DNA of 64,000 nucleotides from Bacteroidales bacterium. Its GTDB lineage: Bacteria; Bacteroidota; Bacteroidia; Bacteroidales; UBA932. A model generated the notes under the pieces. It was given only the letters and a program-made list of their open reading frames with translations. It had not been told where the DNA came from and did no database searches. The translations under genes were made by a program, and so were the position numbers. The stretch spans positions 22,256 to 86,255 of the forward strand of contig JALCMP010000007.1 of assembly GCA_022648545.1 (NCBI GenBank). The letters are read 5' to 3'. Below are positions 35,356 through 45,281 of this stretch, one piece after another. Each line of letters starts with the position of its first letter. Position 1 is the first letter of the stretch.

Positions 35356-35787
35356 CTAACGGTTTCTCAAATTATTTATCAATCCTCCCCCGAGAACCGC
35401 AATAATATCGGCAACAAGGAAAAGGGAAGATATCAACAAAATAGTAGAGGTGAACTTTAGATCACCCGCAGTAGGTGCCGGATTAACGGTCACTCCCTGA
35501 AGAGGAGCGCTCGAAGCCAACAGATAGGATACTACGCATACAACTATAACTACACCGATCTTGATAAGCGAACCTTTCACATTTTTTCCGGATGAGAAGA
35601 ACAGCGGAAGAATTATGGCTCCGAGAACGGACAGGCATAAAAGCAAATATGCCCAGTTGAGAACCATATTAAGGGTGGAATCCGCAGTTCCGGCATCGGC
35701 AGGATGTGAGGAGGCATAGAAAATCACAAATATGACGGCCGAAATTATCAGTAATGCGTAAGTTAATATTTTAGTGAATTTCTTCAT
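35356..35787 (-). CDS. Small four-helix membrane protein of unknown function in the exb cluster
   Basis: I do not recognise a named domain. The 143-residue protein has four hydrophobic segments (about 8-25, 44-64, 75-92 and 115-134) joined by short loops, with a Lys-rich N-terminus. It lies between exbB (11-base gap) and the first exbD (12-base gap), so it is almost certainly co-expressed with the motor subunits. Its position suggests an accessory subunit or assembly factor of the ExbB-ExbD complex. This is inferred from gene order only. Confidence 0.75.
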   Translation of the reverse strand: MKKFTKILTYALLIISAVIFVIFYASSHPADAGTADSTLNMVLNWAYLLLCLSVLGAIILPLFFSSGKNVKGSLIKIGVVIVVCVVSYLLASSAPLQGVTVNPAPTAGDLKFTSTILLISSLFLVADIIAVLGGGLINNLRNR

Positions 35788-35798
35788 CTTGTATCAGA

Positions 35799-36548
35799 TT
35801 ATTTGATTTTTGCCAACATATCTACAAATGACATGGATGCATCTTCCATGGACATAACCAAAGTGTCGATCTTGGAAATTATGTAGTTATAGAACAACTG
35901 GAGGATAATAGCAACAATCAAACCTGCAACGGTGGTAATCAAGGCAATCTTAATACCGCCGGCAACTACTGCCGGGGAGATATCGCCCATAGCCTGAATT
36001 GCATCGAATGCACTGATCATTCCGATTACGGTTCCCATGAATCCCAACATAGGGGCGATGGCTATAAACAACGTAATCCAGGAAATTCCGCTTTCAAGCT
36101 GGCTGATCTGATGAGATCCGTAAGAAGCTATGGATTTTTCTGCAGCTTCAACACCCTGATCCATTTTCAGCAATCCTTGATAGAAAATGCTGGCAACCGG
36201 ACCGCGCGTATCCGCACACAACTTCTTTGCTTTTTCGACACCGCCTTCCTGAAGAGCCTTTTCAACACTTTCAAGCAATTTTTTGGTATTTGTCGTAGAA
36301 AGATTCAGATAAATAATCCTTTCAAGTGCTATTGCAAGGCCAAGAACAAGGCAAAGCAAAATGGTTCCCATGAACCCTACGCCGCCTTCAATGAATTTTG
36401 CTTTTATTTGCTGGTAAACAGGAGCCGAACTTTGCGAATGAAGCAATTCGGCACCGCTTGTCTGAGATGCCGGTTCCTGTGCTACTGCATACTGGGCAGA
36501 AATGGCCATGAAACCGATAACTGCCAAAAACATGAAAAATTTTTTCAT
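35799..36548 (-). CDS. exbB: ExbB/TolQ/MotA family proton channel protein
   Basis: The 249-residue polytopic protein has an N-terminal signal-like helix (1-23, ending AVAQ), a second helix (about 55-75: GFMGTILLCLVLGLAIALERII), a cytoplasmic loop with KKLCADTRGPVASIFYQGL, and a C-terminal helix pair (about 150-225). The pair carries the family signature ISWITLFIAIAPMLGFMGTVIGMISAFDAI. Together with ExbD it converts proton flow into work for TonB-dependent uptake. It is the first gene of a four-gene run. No exact promoter word was found in the 115-base gap upstream. Confidence 0.94.
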   Translation of the reverse strand: MKKFFMFLAVIGFMAISAQYAVAQEPASQTSGAELLHSQSSAPVYQQIKAKFIEGGVGFMGTILLCLVLGLAIALERIIYLNLSTTNTKKLLESVEKALQEGGVEKAKKLCADTRGPVASIFYQGLLKMDQGVEAAEKSIASYGSHQISQLESGISWITLFIAIAPMLGFMGTVIGMISAFDAIQAMGDISPAVVAGGIKIALITTVAGLIVAIILQLFYNYIISKIDTLVMSMEDASMSFVDMLAKIK

Positions 36549-36663
36549 AAAGTTTTGAAGTAAATTAAATTAAACAATGTATTAAATCATATAGTTTTTT
36601 CGATATTTCTTTTACCCTTATTACCTACGAATATTGTGCAAGATACATATTTTTTTTCAAATA

Positions 36664-37698
36664 CTATTTAAAAGAGACTTCGCCTCTTAAATTTTTTTTC
36701 AACATTTTTTTTATAAAAACAGCATCGCTGGATACTCCCAGCAAATAAAACAACTTGGCGAGCGCTGACTCCAGAGTAAGATCATAACCGCTTATCACAC
36801 CCGCTCTTTTAAGAGCGATGCCAGTCGCATAGGTATCCATTTCCACACTGCCCTCCTGGCATTGCGAAATATTTAAAACAATCAAGCCTTCATCAACCGC
36901 TTCCTTAATACATTTCAGAAAATTTTCTTCGGTAGGAGCATTGCCTGAACCGTAAGTTTCCAGAATGACGGCCCTCAATCCGGCCACCGAAAAAACTGCA
37001 TTCAGAAAATCCACGCTTATTCCGGGAAAGATGCGAACTACGGTAACATTAGTATCGAGAACGGTATGTACTGAAAATTTCCGTCCCCACATCTTTGGAT
37101 AATTTATAAGATTAGTATTGAACTTTATATGAATTCCGGCCCTTGCCAGCACCGGATAATTATAAGACCTGAAGGCCTTGAAATTCTCGGCGTTATATTT
37201 GGAAGTCCTGTTTCCCCTGTACAATTCGTTATCAAAAAAGACGCAAACTTCGGGAACCATGGGGCGCCCGGCTGAATTAACGGAAGCGGCAATTTCTATA
37301 GATGAAATAAGATTCTCCTTGCCGTCGGTCCTTAGCATTCCTATAGGAAGCTGACTGCCTGTAAAGACAACTGGTTTTTCAAGATTTTCAAGCATGAAGC
37401 TCAGTGCCGAAGCGGAATATGCCATGGTATCCGTACCGTGCAAAATAACAAAGCCGTCGTACAATAAATAATTCTTGTTTATCAGAACAGCCAGCTCTAC
37501 CCAAAAGTCCGGATTTGCATCCGACGAATCTATTACAGGATCGAAAGAATAGGTGGAAATTCTATACCCGAATTTCCTTAGCTCCGGAACTTCTTCCAGA
37601 ATATGATCGAAATTAAAAGGAACAAGAGCCCCGCTATCGTGTTCCTGTTTCATTCCTATGGTTCCTCCCGTATATATAAGGAAAATAGATCTTTCCAT
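36664..37698 (-). CDS. ansA: Type I (cytoplasmic) asparaginase
   Basis: Hydrolyses L-asparagine to aspartate and ammonia. The 344-residue protein has no signal peptide, as expected for the type I enzyme. It has the first catalytic Thr in IYTGGTIGM (about 8-16) and the second in ILHGTDTMAYSASALSF (near 84-100), with the Asp and Lys partners. Last gene of the dprA-tatD-ansA run. The stop is TAG. Confidence 0.93.
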   Translation of the reverse strand: MERSIFLIYTGGTIGMKQEHDSGALVPFNFDHILEEVPELRKFGYRISTYSFDPVIDSSDANPDFWVELAVLINKNYLLYDGFVILHGTDTMAYSASALSFMLENLEKPVVFTGSQLPIGMLRTDGKENLISSIEIAASVNSAGRPMVPEVCVFFDNELYRGNRTSKYNAENFKAFRSYNYPVLARAGIHIKFNTNLINYPKMWGRKFSVHTVLDTNVTVVRIFPGISVDFLNAVFSVAGLRAVILETYGSGNAPTEENFLKCIKEAVDEGLIVLNISQCQEGSVEMDTYATGIALKRAGVISGYDLTLESALAKLFYLLGVSSDAVFIKKMLKKNLRGEVSFK

Positions 37699-37704
37699 AA
37701 TAAT

Positions 37705-38514
37705 TTATATTGAAAAAAGATTCGTGGCATTAACGGTCGTAATGCGGGCTACTTCTTCGATATCCATATTCTTTATCTCCGCAATTCTGCCGGCAATTAG
37801 GGGGATGTTGGAACTATCGTTCCTTTTCCCGCGGAACGGCACGGGCGATAAATATGGAGAATCAGTTTCCAGAACTATCCTTTCCATGGGAATATGCTTA
37901 AGGGTTTCGGCTATCCCTGCATTCTTATAAGTAAGCACTCCGCCTATTCCTACCATTAAATCTCCGTATTTCATTGCTCTTTCGAAAGTCTCCAGGCTCC
38001 CGGAAAAAGCATGAAGCACTCCTTTTATTTTTTTCCCTCCAAGGCTGTCAAATACATCGAACATCATGCCGGTTGCATCCCGTTCGTGGATAATAACAGG
38101 AAGTCCGTATTCCGAAGCCAGTTGGAGCTGATCATAAAAGACTTCTTTCTGCTCTTTTACAAAATCCCTGCTCCAGTGAGCATCCAACCCTATTTCCCCT
38201 ACGGCAACATATTTTTCCCCTTCGAGTTTTTCTTTTACGAAATCGAGTTCGCCGCGCCAGTTTTCACCTACGGAAGTCGGATGGAGACCCATTGCTTCGA
38301 AAACGACTTTTCCTCCTCCGTTAATATTATTCTCCGCAACATGACCGTTGCACCAATTCGCCACCGAGGTCTGTCTTTCATAATAAGACGAATCTATTGA
38401 GGGAAAGACGGCTTTTCTCATTCCGCTTTCCAGATTTTTTTCAAAGACATCCTTGAAATCCGGCTCAAAGGCTTCGTCATAAAGATGCAAATGGGTATCT
38501 ATAAATTCAATCAT
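37705..38514 (-). CDS. tatD: TatD family metal-dependent DNase
   Basis: About 269 residues, a TIM-barrel hydrolase with the metal ligands in FIDTHLHLYD (residues 4-13), Glu of GEIGLD, VIIHERDA, HAFSGS and ETDSPYLSP. The family has 3'-5' exonuclease or deoxyribonuclease activity and is linked to repair. I start at 38514 since the longer reading frame adds about 28 residues before the conserved first strand. The start lies within the last codons of dprA (8-base overlap), so the two are coupled. Confidence 0.93.
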   Translation of the reverse strand: MIEFIDTHLHLYDEAFEPDFKDVFEKNLESGMRKAVFPSIDSSYYERQTSVANWCNGHVAENNINGGGKVVFEAMGLHPTSVGENWRGELDFVKEKLEGEKYVAVGEIGLDAHWSRDFVKEQKEVFYDQLQLASEYGLPVIIHERDATGMMFDVFDSLGGKKIKGVLHAFSGSLETFERAMKYGDLMVGIGGVLTYKNAGIAETLKHIPMERIVLETDSPYLSPVPFRGKRNDSSNIPLIAGRIAEIKNMDIEEVARITTVNATNLFSI

Positions 38515-39625
38515 CCGCCAAATAATATTCGTTATCGCCGTTCTCCCGTATACGCCCTTCCATTTCCAGTTCCAACATAAGAGCTGAAGCTTCTTCAAAC
38601 CCCAGTCCTGTTGCCAGCATTATGGAATCCATATCCGAAGAGGAAGCAGAGGTTAAAGTTAGCAATATTTTTTCCTTTTTGCTTTCGTCGAACGAAAATA
38701 TATCGTTCTGAAGCGAAGCCTCGGATATGTATTCTTTTTTCCAGCCCAAAGCAGCAGGAACCGTTTCCCTGCTGCAATATATTGCAGCCATATTTTTACT
38801 TATTAAATAGTTGCACCCATATGAATTAACATCGGAAATGCGCCCGGGCACTGCAAAGACATCGCGCCCGTACGACAAGGCATACTCCACCGTATTCATC
38901 GAACCGCCTTTTATCCTTGTTTCAACAACGATGACGGCCTCGGACATTCCAGCTATTATCCTGTTGCGCTTTATAAAGCCATATCTGGTGACTCCCGTTC
39001 CGCGAGGGAATTCCGTTACCACAGCCCCTCTTACGGTCATTTCCGCCGCAATATTTCGGTGCCTCGACGGATATATACGATCTATTCCGCACGGAAGAAC
39101 CCCAATAGTCCGCAACCCCGAATCCAGAGCCGCCCGGTGTGCGCAAACATCTATGCCATAAGCAAGGCCACTTACTATTGAGGGATCGCATCCGGATTCC
39201 TTAAGATGAGATATTATTTTGCGGCATGTCTCCCTCCCGTATGAAGATGCAAGTCTGGTTCCCACAACGGAAACCGACCCGGAATCATTAAAATCCGCAT
39301 CACCGGCTACATACAGCATAAGCGGCGCATCACCGCAGGAAGCAAGCCTTTGAGGATAATCGTCATTCCCCGGAGACAAAAGACGCACTCCTTTTTCTTC
39401 GGCCCATTTTACTTCTTTGTATGCATCGTCCAGAAGCTCCGCACACGAAAGCTTCTCTATATACCCCGTCTTTTTACCGAACAACTCTTTCAGCGCATTA
39501 TGCGGCAGGGAAAAGAAATCCGCCGGATTTTCAAAAGAATCCGTAATAGCGTGTCCTGTCTTAGGGCTGTTGTAAAATACCATGTTTAATGCGCATAAAT
39601 ACACAAGATCATCTTCTTTGCTCAT
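38507..39625 (-). CDS. dprA: DNA processing protein DprA
   Basis: Loads RecA on incoming single-stranded DNA during natural transformation and is widespread also in species not known to be competent. The 372-residue protein has an N-terminal SAM-like region, the extended Rossmann fold (about 105-300) with VVGTRLASSYGRE, SGLAYGIDVCAHRAAL and LPCGIDRIYPSRHRNIA, and a C-terminal winged-helix DML1-like domain (about 310-372). First gene of the dprA-tatD-ansA run. Confidence 0.94.
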   Translation of the reverse strand: MSKEDDLVYLCALNMVFYNSPKTGHAITDSFENPADFFSLPHNALKELFGKKTGYIEKLSCAELLDDAYKEVKWAEEKGVRLLSPGNDDYPQRLASCGDAPLMLYVAGDADFNDSGSVSVVGTRLASSYGRETCRKIISHLKESGCDPSIVSGLAYGIDVCAHRAALDSGLRTIGVLPCGIDRIYPSRHRNIAAEMTVRGAVVTEFPRGTGVTRYGFIKRNRIIAGMSEAVIVVETRIKGGSMNTVEYALSYGRDVFAVPGRISDVNSYGCNYLISKNMAAIYCSRETVPAALGWKKEYISEASLQNDIFSFDESKKEKILLTLTSASSSDMDSIMLATGLGFEEASALMLELEMEGRIRENGDNEYYLADD

Positions 39626-39636
39626 AATTCAAGACA

Positions 39637-39676
39637 TAAAAAAACCGATGCCAAATTAAATATAAGGCATCGGTTT
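39637..39676 (-). terminator. Intrinsic terminator after queA
   Basis: An 11-bp perfect stem (AAACCGATGCC against GGCATCGGTTT) with a 13-base loop, followed on the minus strand by a run of T. It closes the long kdsD-to-queA block. Confidence 0.88.
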
Positions 39677-39696
39677 ATAATGAATAAATGTAAAAA

Positions 39697-40749
39697 TCAA
39701 ATTATAAGCATAGCATCTCCGTAAGTGCCGAATTTATACCCTTCCTTCAACGCAACCTTATATGCTTTCATAACATTATCGTAGCCTCCGAAAGCGGCAG
39801 TAGTCATAAGCATTATAGAAAGGGGCAGATGGAAATTCGTTATTACCGCATCCGGGATAGAAAAGGCATATGGCGGAAATATGAATTTGTTCGTCCATCC
39901 GTCGAAAGGCTTTACTCTTGCCTCCGTAGTAACAGGAGTTTCCAGCGCACGCACGGTAGTCACCCCAACGGCGAAAGTCTTGTGCCCGGCACTTTTTACC
40001 GCATTAACCTTATCAGCGGTCTCTTCGGATATATACATTTGCTCCGAAGCCATCTTATGCTTGCTGAGATCCTCAACGTCCACGGACCTAAAATAGCCCA
40101 ACCCCATGTAAAGGGTAATGAAAGCAGGATCAATACCCTTTATCTCCATTTTCTTGAATAGTTCGCGACTAAAATGGAGGCCGGCCGCAGGAGTTGCCAC
40201 GGCTCCCTCGTGGACCGCATATATAGTATGAAACCTTTCCTTATCTATTTCCTCTGGCTTATCCTTTCTTATCCACTTTGGGAGGGGCAGTTCGCCCACG
40301 CTGAAAAGCGCTTTCTTAAACTCGTCGTACGAGCCGTCGTAAAGAAACCTTAGAGTTCTCCCGCGCGAAGTGGTATTATCTATAACTTCGGCAACCAGTT
40401 CGTTGTTATCTCCGAAATAAAGCTTGTTGCCTATACGGATTTTTCTTGCAGGATCGACAAGGACATCCCAAAGATGTTGTTCGGCATTAAGTTCCCTCAA
40501 GAGGAATACTTCTATTTCAGCTCCGGTTTTTTCCTTGTTTCCGTGCAGCCGGGCCGGGAAAACCTTGGAGTCGTTAAAGACAAAAAGGTCGCCCTCATCC
40601 GCATAATCCAATATATCCTTAAAAATTCTGTGTTCTATCTCGCCCGTCTTCCTGTTCAGGACCAATAATCTCGATTCATCTCTATATCTCGCAGGATATT
40701 TTGCGATTTGAGATGCCGGTAATGTAAAATTAAATTGTGATAACTTCAT
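39697..40749 (-). CDS. queA: S-adenosylmethionine:tRNA ribosyltransferase-isomerase
   Basis: Penultimate step of queuosine synthesis on tRNA: transfers the ribosyl part of SAM to preQ1 at position 34. About 350 residues with the QueA segments [60 protein letters not shown] and [11 protein letters not shown] use the ATG at 40749; a TTG at 40758 is the only longer option. It follows truB by 54 bases and ends the run at the terminator. Confidence 0.95.
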   Translation of the reverse strand: MKLSQFNFTLPASQIAKYPARYRDESRLLVLNRKTGEIEHRIFKDILDYADEGDLFVFNDSKVFPARLHGNKEKTGAEIEVFLLRELNAEQHLWDVLVDPARKIRIGNKLYFGDNNELVAEVIDNTTSRGRTLRFLYDGSYDEFKKALFSVGELPLPKWIRKDKPEEIDKERFHTIYAVHEGAVATPAAGLHFSRELFKKMEIKGIDPAFITLYMGLGYFRSVDVEDLSKHKMASEQMYISEETADKVNAVKSAGHKTFAVGVTTVRALETPVTTEARVKPFDGWTNKFIFPPYAFSIPDAVITNFHLPLSIMLMTTAAFGGYDNVMKAYKVALKEGYKFGTYGDAMLII

Positions 40750-40803
40750 TTTTGACAAAAAATAGCATTTCTTATACGTAACATGACGGAAAAAGTTTCA
40801 TTT

Positions 40804-41544
40804 TTATAAAACTTTTCCCACAACCTCATCGGGAGACAATGCATCGGCGATATCGAAACCGCCGGCGGAGACCCTTTCCAGGGCGGTCATATACGCTCCG
40901 CTTTTCAATGCTGTTCCAAGATCCCTGGCCACCGCCCTTATGTAAGTCCCCTTGCTGCATTTTATCCTTACGGAGGCAACCGGAGGATCAAAATTCATAA
41001 GATCCATGGAATAAATCGTTATTCTGGAGGGCTTAAGTTTTACAGTCCTTCCGGCTCTGGCCATATCATAAGCTCTTGATCCGTCTATGAACTTTGCCGA
41101 AAAAACGGGAGGGACCTGATCTTGTTCGCCCGTAAAATGAACCAAAGCTTCCTCAATATCTCCCCTGGTAATATGTTCGAAAGGAAAAGTTGCATCTATC
41201 TCCTTTTCTCTGTCGAAAGATGGAGTAGTCGCTCCAAAAGTAAATTCCGCAACATATTCCTTGGGTACGGTTTGTAGCTGTTCCGATTTTTTGGTGGCTC
41301 TGCCCAGGCATATAACAAGAACTCCGGTTGCCAGCGGATCCAGCGTTCCGGCATGCCCCACTTTTATATTCTTTTTACGAAAATATCTGGCGGCTCTGAA
41401 TTTTATTTTTCTTACCACGTCCGTAGATGTCCATTCTATAGGTTTGTATACGGGGATTATAATCCCCGCGGGATATTGTTCCAAATCCCCGGACAAGCGG
41501 AAAAGATTATTTTTCCTTATTATTACAGGTTCTTCTTCACTCAC
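40804..41544 (-). CDS. truB: tRNA pseudouridine-55 synthase
   Basis: Makes pseudouridine 55 in the T-loop of tRNAs. The 246-residue protein has the catalytic Asp69 in VGHAGTLDPLATG, KEYVAEFTFG, QVPPVFSAKFIDGSRAYDMARAG and CSKGTYIRAVARDLG. The start is a GTG that overlaps the stop of the upstream S41 protease gene (GTGA). No ATG lies near enough to replace it without losing the N-terminal PVYKPIEWTS core. The PUA-like C-terminal extension is short. Confidence 0.95.
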   Translation of the reverse strand: MSEEEPVIIRKNNLFRLSGDLEQYPAGIIIPVYKPIEWTSTDVVRKIKFRAARYFRKKNIKVGHAGTLDPLATGVLVICLGRATKKSEQLQTVPKEYVAEFTFGATTPSFDREKEIDATFPFEHITRGDIEEALVHFTGEQDQVPPVFSAKFIDGSRAYDMARAGRTVKLKPSRITIYSMDLMNFDPPVASVRIKCSKGTYIRAVARDLGTALKSGAYMTALERVSAGGFDIADALSPDEVVGKVL

Positions 41545-43142
41545 CTCTTCAAAATTTTTTGAGCCACATTGTCAATTCGCAGCATGTAAGGATAAAACGC
41601 GTTGTCCTCCAGAACTGTAAATCTTCCAAGAAGCCCCTTTACCTGCGTAGTTATTATACCCGAAGATCTCTCCCACTCAACGGAAGAAGGCACTATGCCG
41701 TTCTTCTTCGAATATGCAAGGAAATCATCCGCTATATCAATAGTATTTAAGAGCCCGTCGAGTTGTGCAAAGTTTTTTATTCTCCTGAGTTCCTGCCCAT
41801 ATTTGTCGGCCAGTTTATCGGAATATTTCACCTGCAGGCTCTTTCTGTTCACCTTGTAAAGATAATCCTTAGAGCCAATGGTATCTATGGGAACGAAAAC
41901 ATCTGGGATGATACCGCCCCCGCCGTAAACCGTTCTTCCTCCTGCGGTCTTGTATGCCAGAGAATCATTAACCTTTATACTGTCGGCGGAAGTCAATTCA
42001 CCGTCGTTGTACCTTTCCAGTATGTCATATGCATAATCGCTCGTATAAGGTTTTTGTATGCACCTTCCCGAAGGAGTATAGAACCTTGCCACAGTTAGCC
42101 TTATTCCTGATTTATCGGAAAAATAGATCGGTTCCTGAACCAGTCCCTTTCCAAAAGACCTTCTTCCGTATATCGTGCCCCTGTCGTTATCCTGAATTGC
42201 TCCGGCGACAATTTCCGATGAAGACGCCGAATTTTCATTTATAAGTACGTCCAGCTTTACATTTATGCAAAGTCCCTTTCCGTCGGCATGAAAATCCTCG
42301 CGCTTGCGATGAAGTCCTTTAAGGTAAACTATAAGTGCACCCTTGGGAAGGAATTCATTCGAAACCTTTAGGGCCTGATCCAGATAGCCACCAGGATTAT
42401 CGCGCAGATCCAGCATTAGTTCCCTCATTCCGGCTTTCTTAAGTTTTTCTATTCCCCTGGAAAAATCGCTGTATGTTTCCTTGGTGAATTTGGATAATTT
42501 TATGTATCCGATCGTATCCGCAACCATAATGGCGGCATCAACGCTTTTAGCCGAAATCTTATCTCTGGTTATCTTAAAATTAAGAGACTCTTTAAGGTTT
42601 AGACGCTTGATTTCCACATTCACCCTGGTCCCCTTAGGCCCCTTAAGTTTATGAACGATGGAATCCTGATTCATTTTCACCCCGGCTATATTTTCGCCGT
42701 TCACCTTTACTATCCTATCTCCCGAAAGCAGCCCTGCCCTGTCAGAGGGGCCTCCCTTTATCACATTTATTACTACAGCAGTATCATTAGGCACGTTGAA
42801 CTGTATTCCTATTCCCTCAAAATTTCCGTCCAGAGACTCTTCGGCATCCTTAAGTTCTTTCGGCGGCAAATAAATCGAATGCGGATCGAGACTCCCCATA
42901 ATGGAGGGCAGGGATTTCTCTATAAGCGAACGACTGCTTACGGAATCCACATAATTATTCTCTATCTCATCCAGAACAAGGGTAAGCTTGTCCCAACTGT
43001 GATCAGACTTGAGCAATCTGGCATATCTGTGATTTCTCGTACAAATATTGGCCAAAGCCGCTATTATAAATAACAGCAGGATTATCAGGAGTATATCTAT
43101 AACCGATCTGGCTATTTTCCCGAATTTATCGAATTTCCACAT
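41541..43142 (-). CDS. C-terminal processing protease, S41 family (CtpA/Prc-like)
   Basis: Periplasmic serine protease of 533 residues. One membrane helix lies at about 14-33, then a helical region with GSLDPHSIYLPP. A PDZ domain follows (about 100-185: FEGIGIQFNV ... GGPSDRAGLLSGDRIVKVNG), and then the S41 domain. The catalytic serine is in NENSASSSEIVAGA (303-314) and the lysine is Lys332 in SFGKGLVQ. It trims C-termini of exported proteins and in other bacteria controls wall hydrolases. It lies 4 bases after the dCMP deaminase gene and overlaps the truB start. Confidence 0.94.
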   Translation of the reverse strand: MWKFDKFGKIARSVIDILLIILLLFIIAALANICTRNHRYARLLKSDHSWDKLTLVLDEIENNYVDSVSSRSLIEKSLPSIMGSLDPHSIYLPPKELKDAEESLDGNFEGIGIQFNVPNDTAVVINVIKGGPSDRAGLLSGDRIVKVNGENIAGVKMNQDSIVHKLKGPKGTRVNVEIKRLNLKESLNFKITRDKISAKSVDAAIMVADTIGYIKLSKFTKETYSDFSRGIEKLKKAGMRELMLDLRDNPGGYLDQALKVSNEFLPKGALIVYLKGLHRKREDFHADGKGLCINVKLDVLINENSASSSEIVAGAIQDNDRGTIYGRRSFGKGLVQEPIYFSDKSGIRLTVARFYTPSGRCIQKPYTSDYAYDILERYNDGELTSADSIKVNDSLAYKTAGGRTVYGGGGIIPDVFVPIDTIGSKDYLYKVNRKSLQVKYSDKLADKYGQELRRIKNFAQLDGLLNTIDIADDFLAYSKKNGIVPSSVEWERSSGIITTQVKGLLGRFTVLEDNAFYPYMLRIDNVAQKILKR

Positions 43143-43146
43143 TTTA

Positions 43147-43596
43147 TCAAATATTTAATTCTTCCGCAGGGATATGAACAACTTCTATATCAGCCTTTTT
43201 CAAAAGATCAAGACTGTCGAGGATTCTGTACTGGTCTCTGTAAACGACACGCTTTATCCCCGCCTGTATTATGAGTTTAGCACACTCCACACAGGGTGAA
43301 GACGTAATATAAAGAGTGGCCCCCTCGCTGCTATTATTGGACTTGGCCACTTTCGTAATAGCATTGGCCTCGGCATGCAGTACATATGGGAACGTAATGC
43401 CGTTTTCATCCTCACATAGATTATCGAAACCCGACGGCGTTCCGTTGTAACCGTCAGAAATTATCATGCGGTCCTTAACAAGAAGAGCCCCCACCTGCCG
43501 TCTTTTACAATATGAATTCTTTGCCCATATTCCGGCCATGGCAAGATAACTTTTATCAAACTTAAGCCTTTTGCTGTCTTTTTCCTCCTTACTCAT
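43147..43596 (-). CDS. dCMP deaminase (ComEB-like)
   Basis: The 149-residue zinc deaminase has His74-Ala-Glu76 (HAEANAI) and the cysteine pair Cys102/Cys105 (PCVECAK). An internal NGTPSGFDNL segment is typical of deoxycytidylate deaminases. It converts dCMP to dUMP, feeding thymidylate synthesis. It is 15 bases downstream of the acyl-CoA ligase gene. An alternative role in a broader cytidine/guanine deaminase group is unlikely given these motifs. Confidence 0.93.
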   Translation of the reverse strand: MSKEEKDSKRLKFDKSYLAMAGIWAKNSYCKRRQVGALLVKDRMIISDGYNGTPSGFDNLCEDENGITFPYVLHAEANAITKVAKSNNSSEGATLYITSSPCVECAKLIIQAGIKRVVYRDQYRILDSLDLLKKADIEVVHIPAEELNI

Positions 43597-43611
43597 CGGA
43601 TAATTTTAATA

Positions 43612-45267
43612 CTATTTTTGATACATATATCTTTTTATACTTCTTTTAGCCGTCTTTTCAAACTCTTCAGGCATTATCTTCACCGAAGAAATCCGCGAAA
43701 AATTAGGAAGGTCATTATTTAAATTACTTATCTCTTCCTTTATCAGGTTCTCCAGTGAAACGGTATCCATACTGTTTTCGGTAGCCTGCTCGAAATTAGG
43801 ATAGACAAGAGCGATCAATTTGTTCTCTTCCTCCACTACAAGAGATTCAACGACATAAGGAAGCGAATCTATATAACTCTCTACCTCCTCGGGATAAATG
43901 TTCTGTCCCGAAGGGCCCAGTATCATATTCTTGCTGCGTCCTTTTATGAAAAGAAAGCCGTCGCTGTCTATGACGCCCATATCACCTGTATGCATCCACC
44001 CGTCTTCCGTAAACGCTTCTTTGGTAGCGACAGGATTCTTATAATACCCCAGCATGACATTATCACCCTTTACAAGTATCTCTCCCGGTATATTCTCCGG
44101 ATCTCCCGAATCTATCTTCAACTTTAGCGAAGGAACCGCCCGGCCACAGGAATAAAGCTTATAAGACTCATTATCAGAATAAGATATAAGAGGGGCACAT
44201 TCGGTCATTCCATAACCTACAGTATAAGGGAATTTTATCTTTTTAAAGAAAGAGTCGGCTTCCTTGTTAAATGCAGCACCCCCTATTATGACTTCTCTGA
44301 AATTACCGCCGAACGAAGTTACGAGCGCTTCCCTTATCTTGTTTTCTATCTTTTTATCTATTACGGGCAACTTCAGAAGTACCTGAACACCTGCCTTTTT
44401 AAGTATAGGGCGAAGCTTATACTTATATATTTTCTCAATTATAAGAGGTACGGAAATTATTACTACCGGCTTGATTTCCGCAAAAGCTTCCAATATTATC
44501 TTGGGACTTGGCAGTCTGGTAAGAAAATGTACATGAGCCCCCGCGGCCATTTCACAAAGAAACTCAAACATTAAGCCGTACATATGAGCCGAAGGCAGCA
44601 TTGAAACGACATCGGCATTATTATTTATATAGGGCAAAAGATCCGCCGCAAACTTTATATTGGCATAAAGGGCCCTGTATGGTATCATAACTCCTTTGGC
44701 AAAACCGGAGGTTCCGGAAGTATAACTTATCATGGCAAGTTCATCAGGAGACTGCTCGATATAATAATTTATATTTTCAGGCCTGAAGCTACTGGGATAT
44801 TTCTTACCGAACATTTCATTCAGATGAGCCCTCGCAGTTTTGATTTCTTCGGTATTTGCATATATGAGATCGAAATTGGCTATCTGGATTACCGCTTCGA
44901 GATTAGGCATTTCGGACAACATGAGATTCTCCCACGTCGTATCGCCCACGAATAAGATTCGGCTCTCGGAATGATTTACAATATAATGAATATTGCCCGG
45001 CTTGAATTCATGCAAAATAGGTACAGGTACTGCACCATAAGTAAGCACAGCCATAAAAACCACGCCCCAGTTCGCCTGATTCTTTGAACATATGGCAACC
45101 TTCTCGCCTTTTTTCAGACCGCAATTATTAAATATTATATGTAATTTTTCTATTCTTCTGGCGACATCACGATATGACAGCGTCACCCCTTTGTAATTTG
45201 ATAATGCAGGACAATCCCAGTTTTTTCTAAGACTATCCTGAAGCATTTTATTTACGGACGTTTCCAT
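43612..45267 (-). CDS. AMP-forming long-chain acyl-CoA synthetase-like ligase
   Basis: The 551-residue ANL-superfamily enzyme has the P-loop MISYTSGTSGFAKGVM (about 177-192), GYGMTECAPLISY, HTGDMGVIDSDGFLFIKGRSKNMI and a C-terminal domain ending in a TAKRSIKR-type lysine segment. It activates a carboxylic acid, probably a fatty acid, to the acyl-adenylate and then the thioester. The gene lies between an MsbA-like exporter and dCMP deaminase. Its substrate is not evident. A role in phospholipid or lipid A acyl recycling would fit its position but is a guess. Confidence 0.9.
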   Translation of the reverse strand: METSVNKMLQDSLRKNWDCPALSNYKGVTLSYRDVARRIEKLHIIFNNCGLKKGEKVAICSKNQANWGVVFMAVLTYGAVPVPILHEFKPGNIHYIVNHSESRILFVGDTTWENLMLSEMPNLEAVIQIANFDLIYANTEEIKTARAHLNEMFGKKYPSSFRPENINYYIEQSPDELAMISYTSGTSGFAKGVMIPYRALYANIKFAADLLPYINNNADVVSMLPSAHMYGLMFEFLCEMAAGAHVHFLTRLPSPKIILEAFAEIKPVVIISVPLIIEKIYKYKLRPILKKAGVQVLLKLPVIDKKIENKIREALVTSFGGNFREVIIGGAAFNKEADSFFKKIKFPYTVGYGMTECAPLISYSDNESYKLYSCGRAVPSLKLKIDSGDPENIPGEILVKGDNVMLGYYKNPVATKEAFTEDGWMHTGDMGVIDSDGFLFIKGRSKNMILGPSGQNIYPEEVESYIDSLPYVVESLVVEEENKLIALVYPNFEQATENSMDTVSLENLIKEEISNLNNDLPNFSRISSVKIMPEEFEKTAKRSIKRYMYQK

Positions 45268-45281
45268 TCAACTCTCTATTT

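Noticed and set aside
36668..36700. A hairpin with a T-run at the end of ansA.
   Set aside because: The T-run lies on the plus strand, while ansA and its neighbours are transcribed on the minus strand, so it cannot end them.
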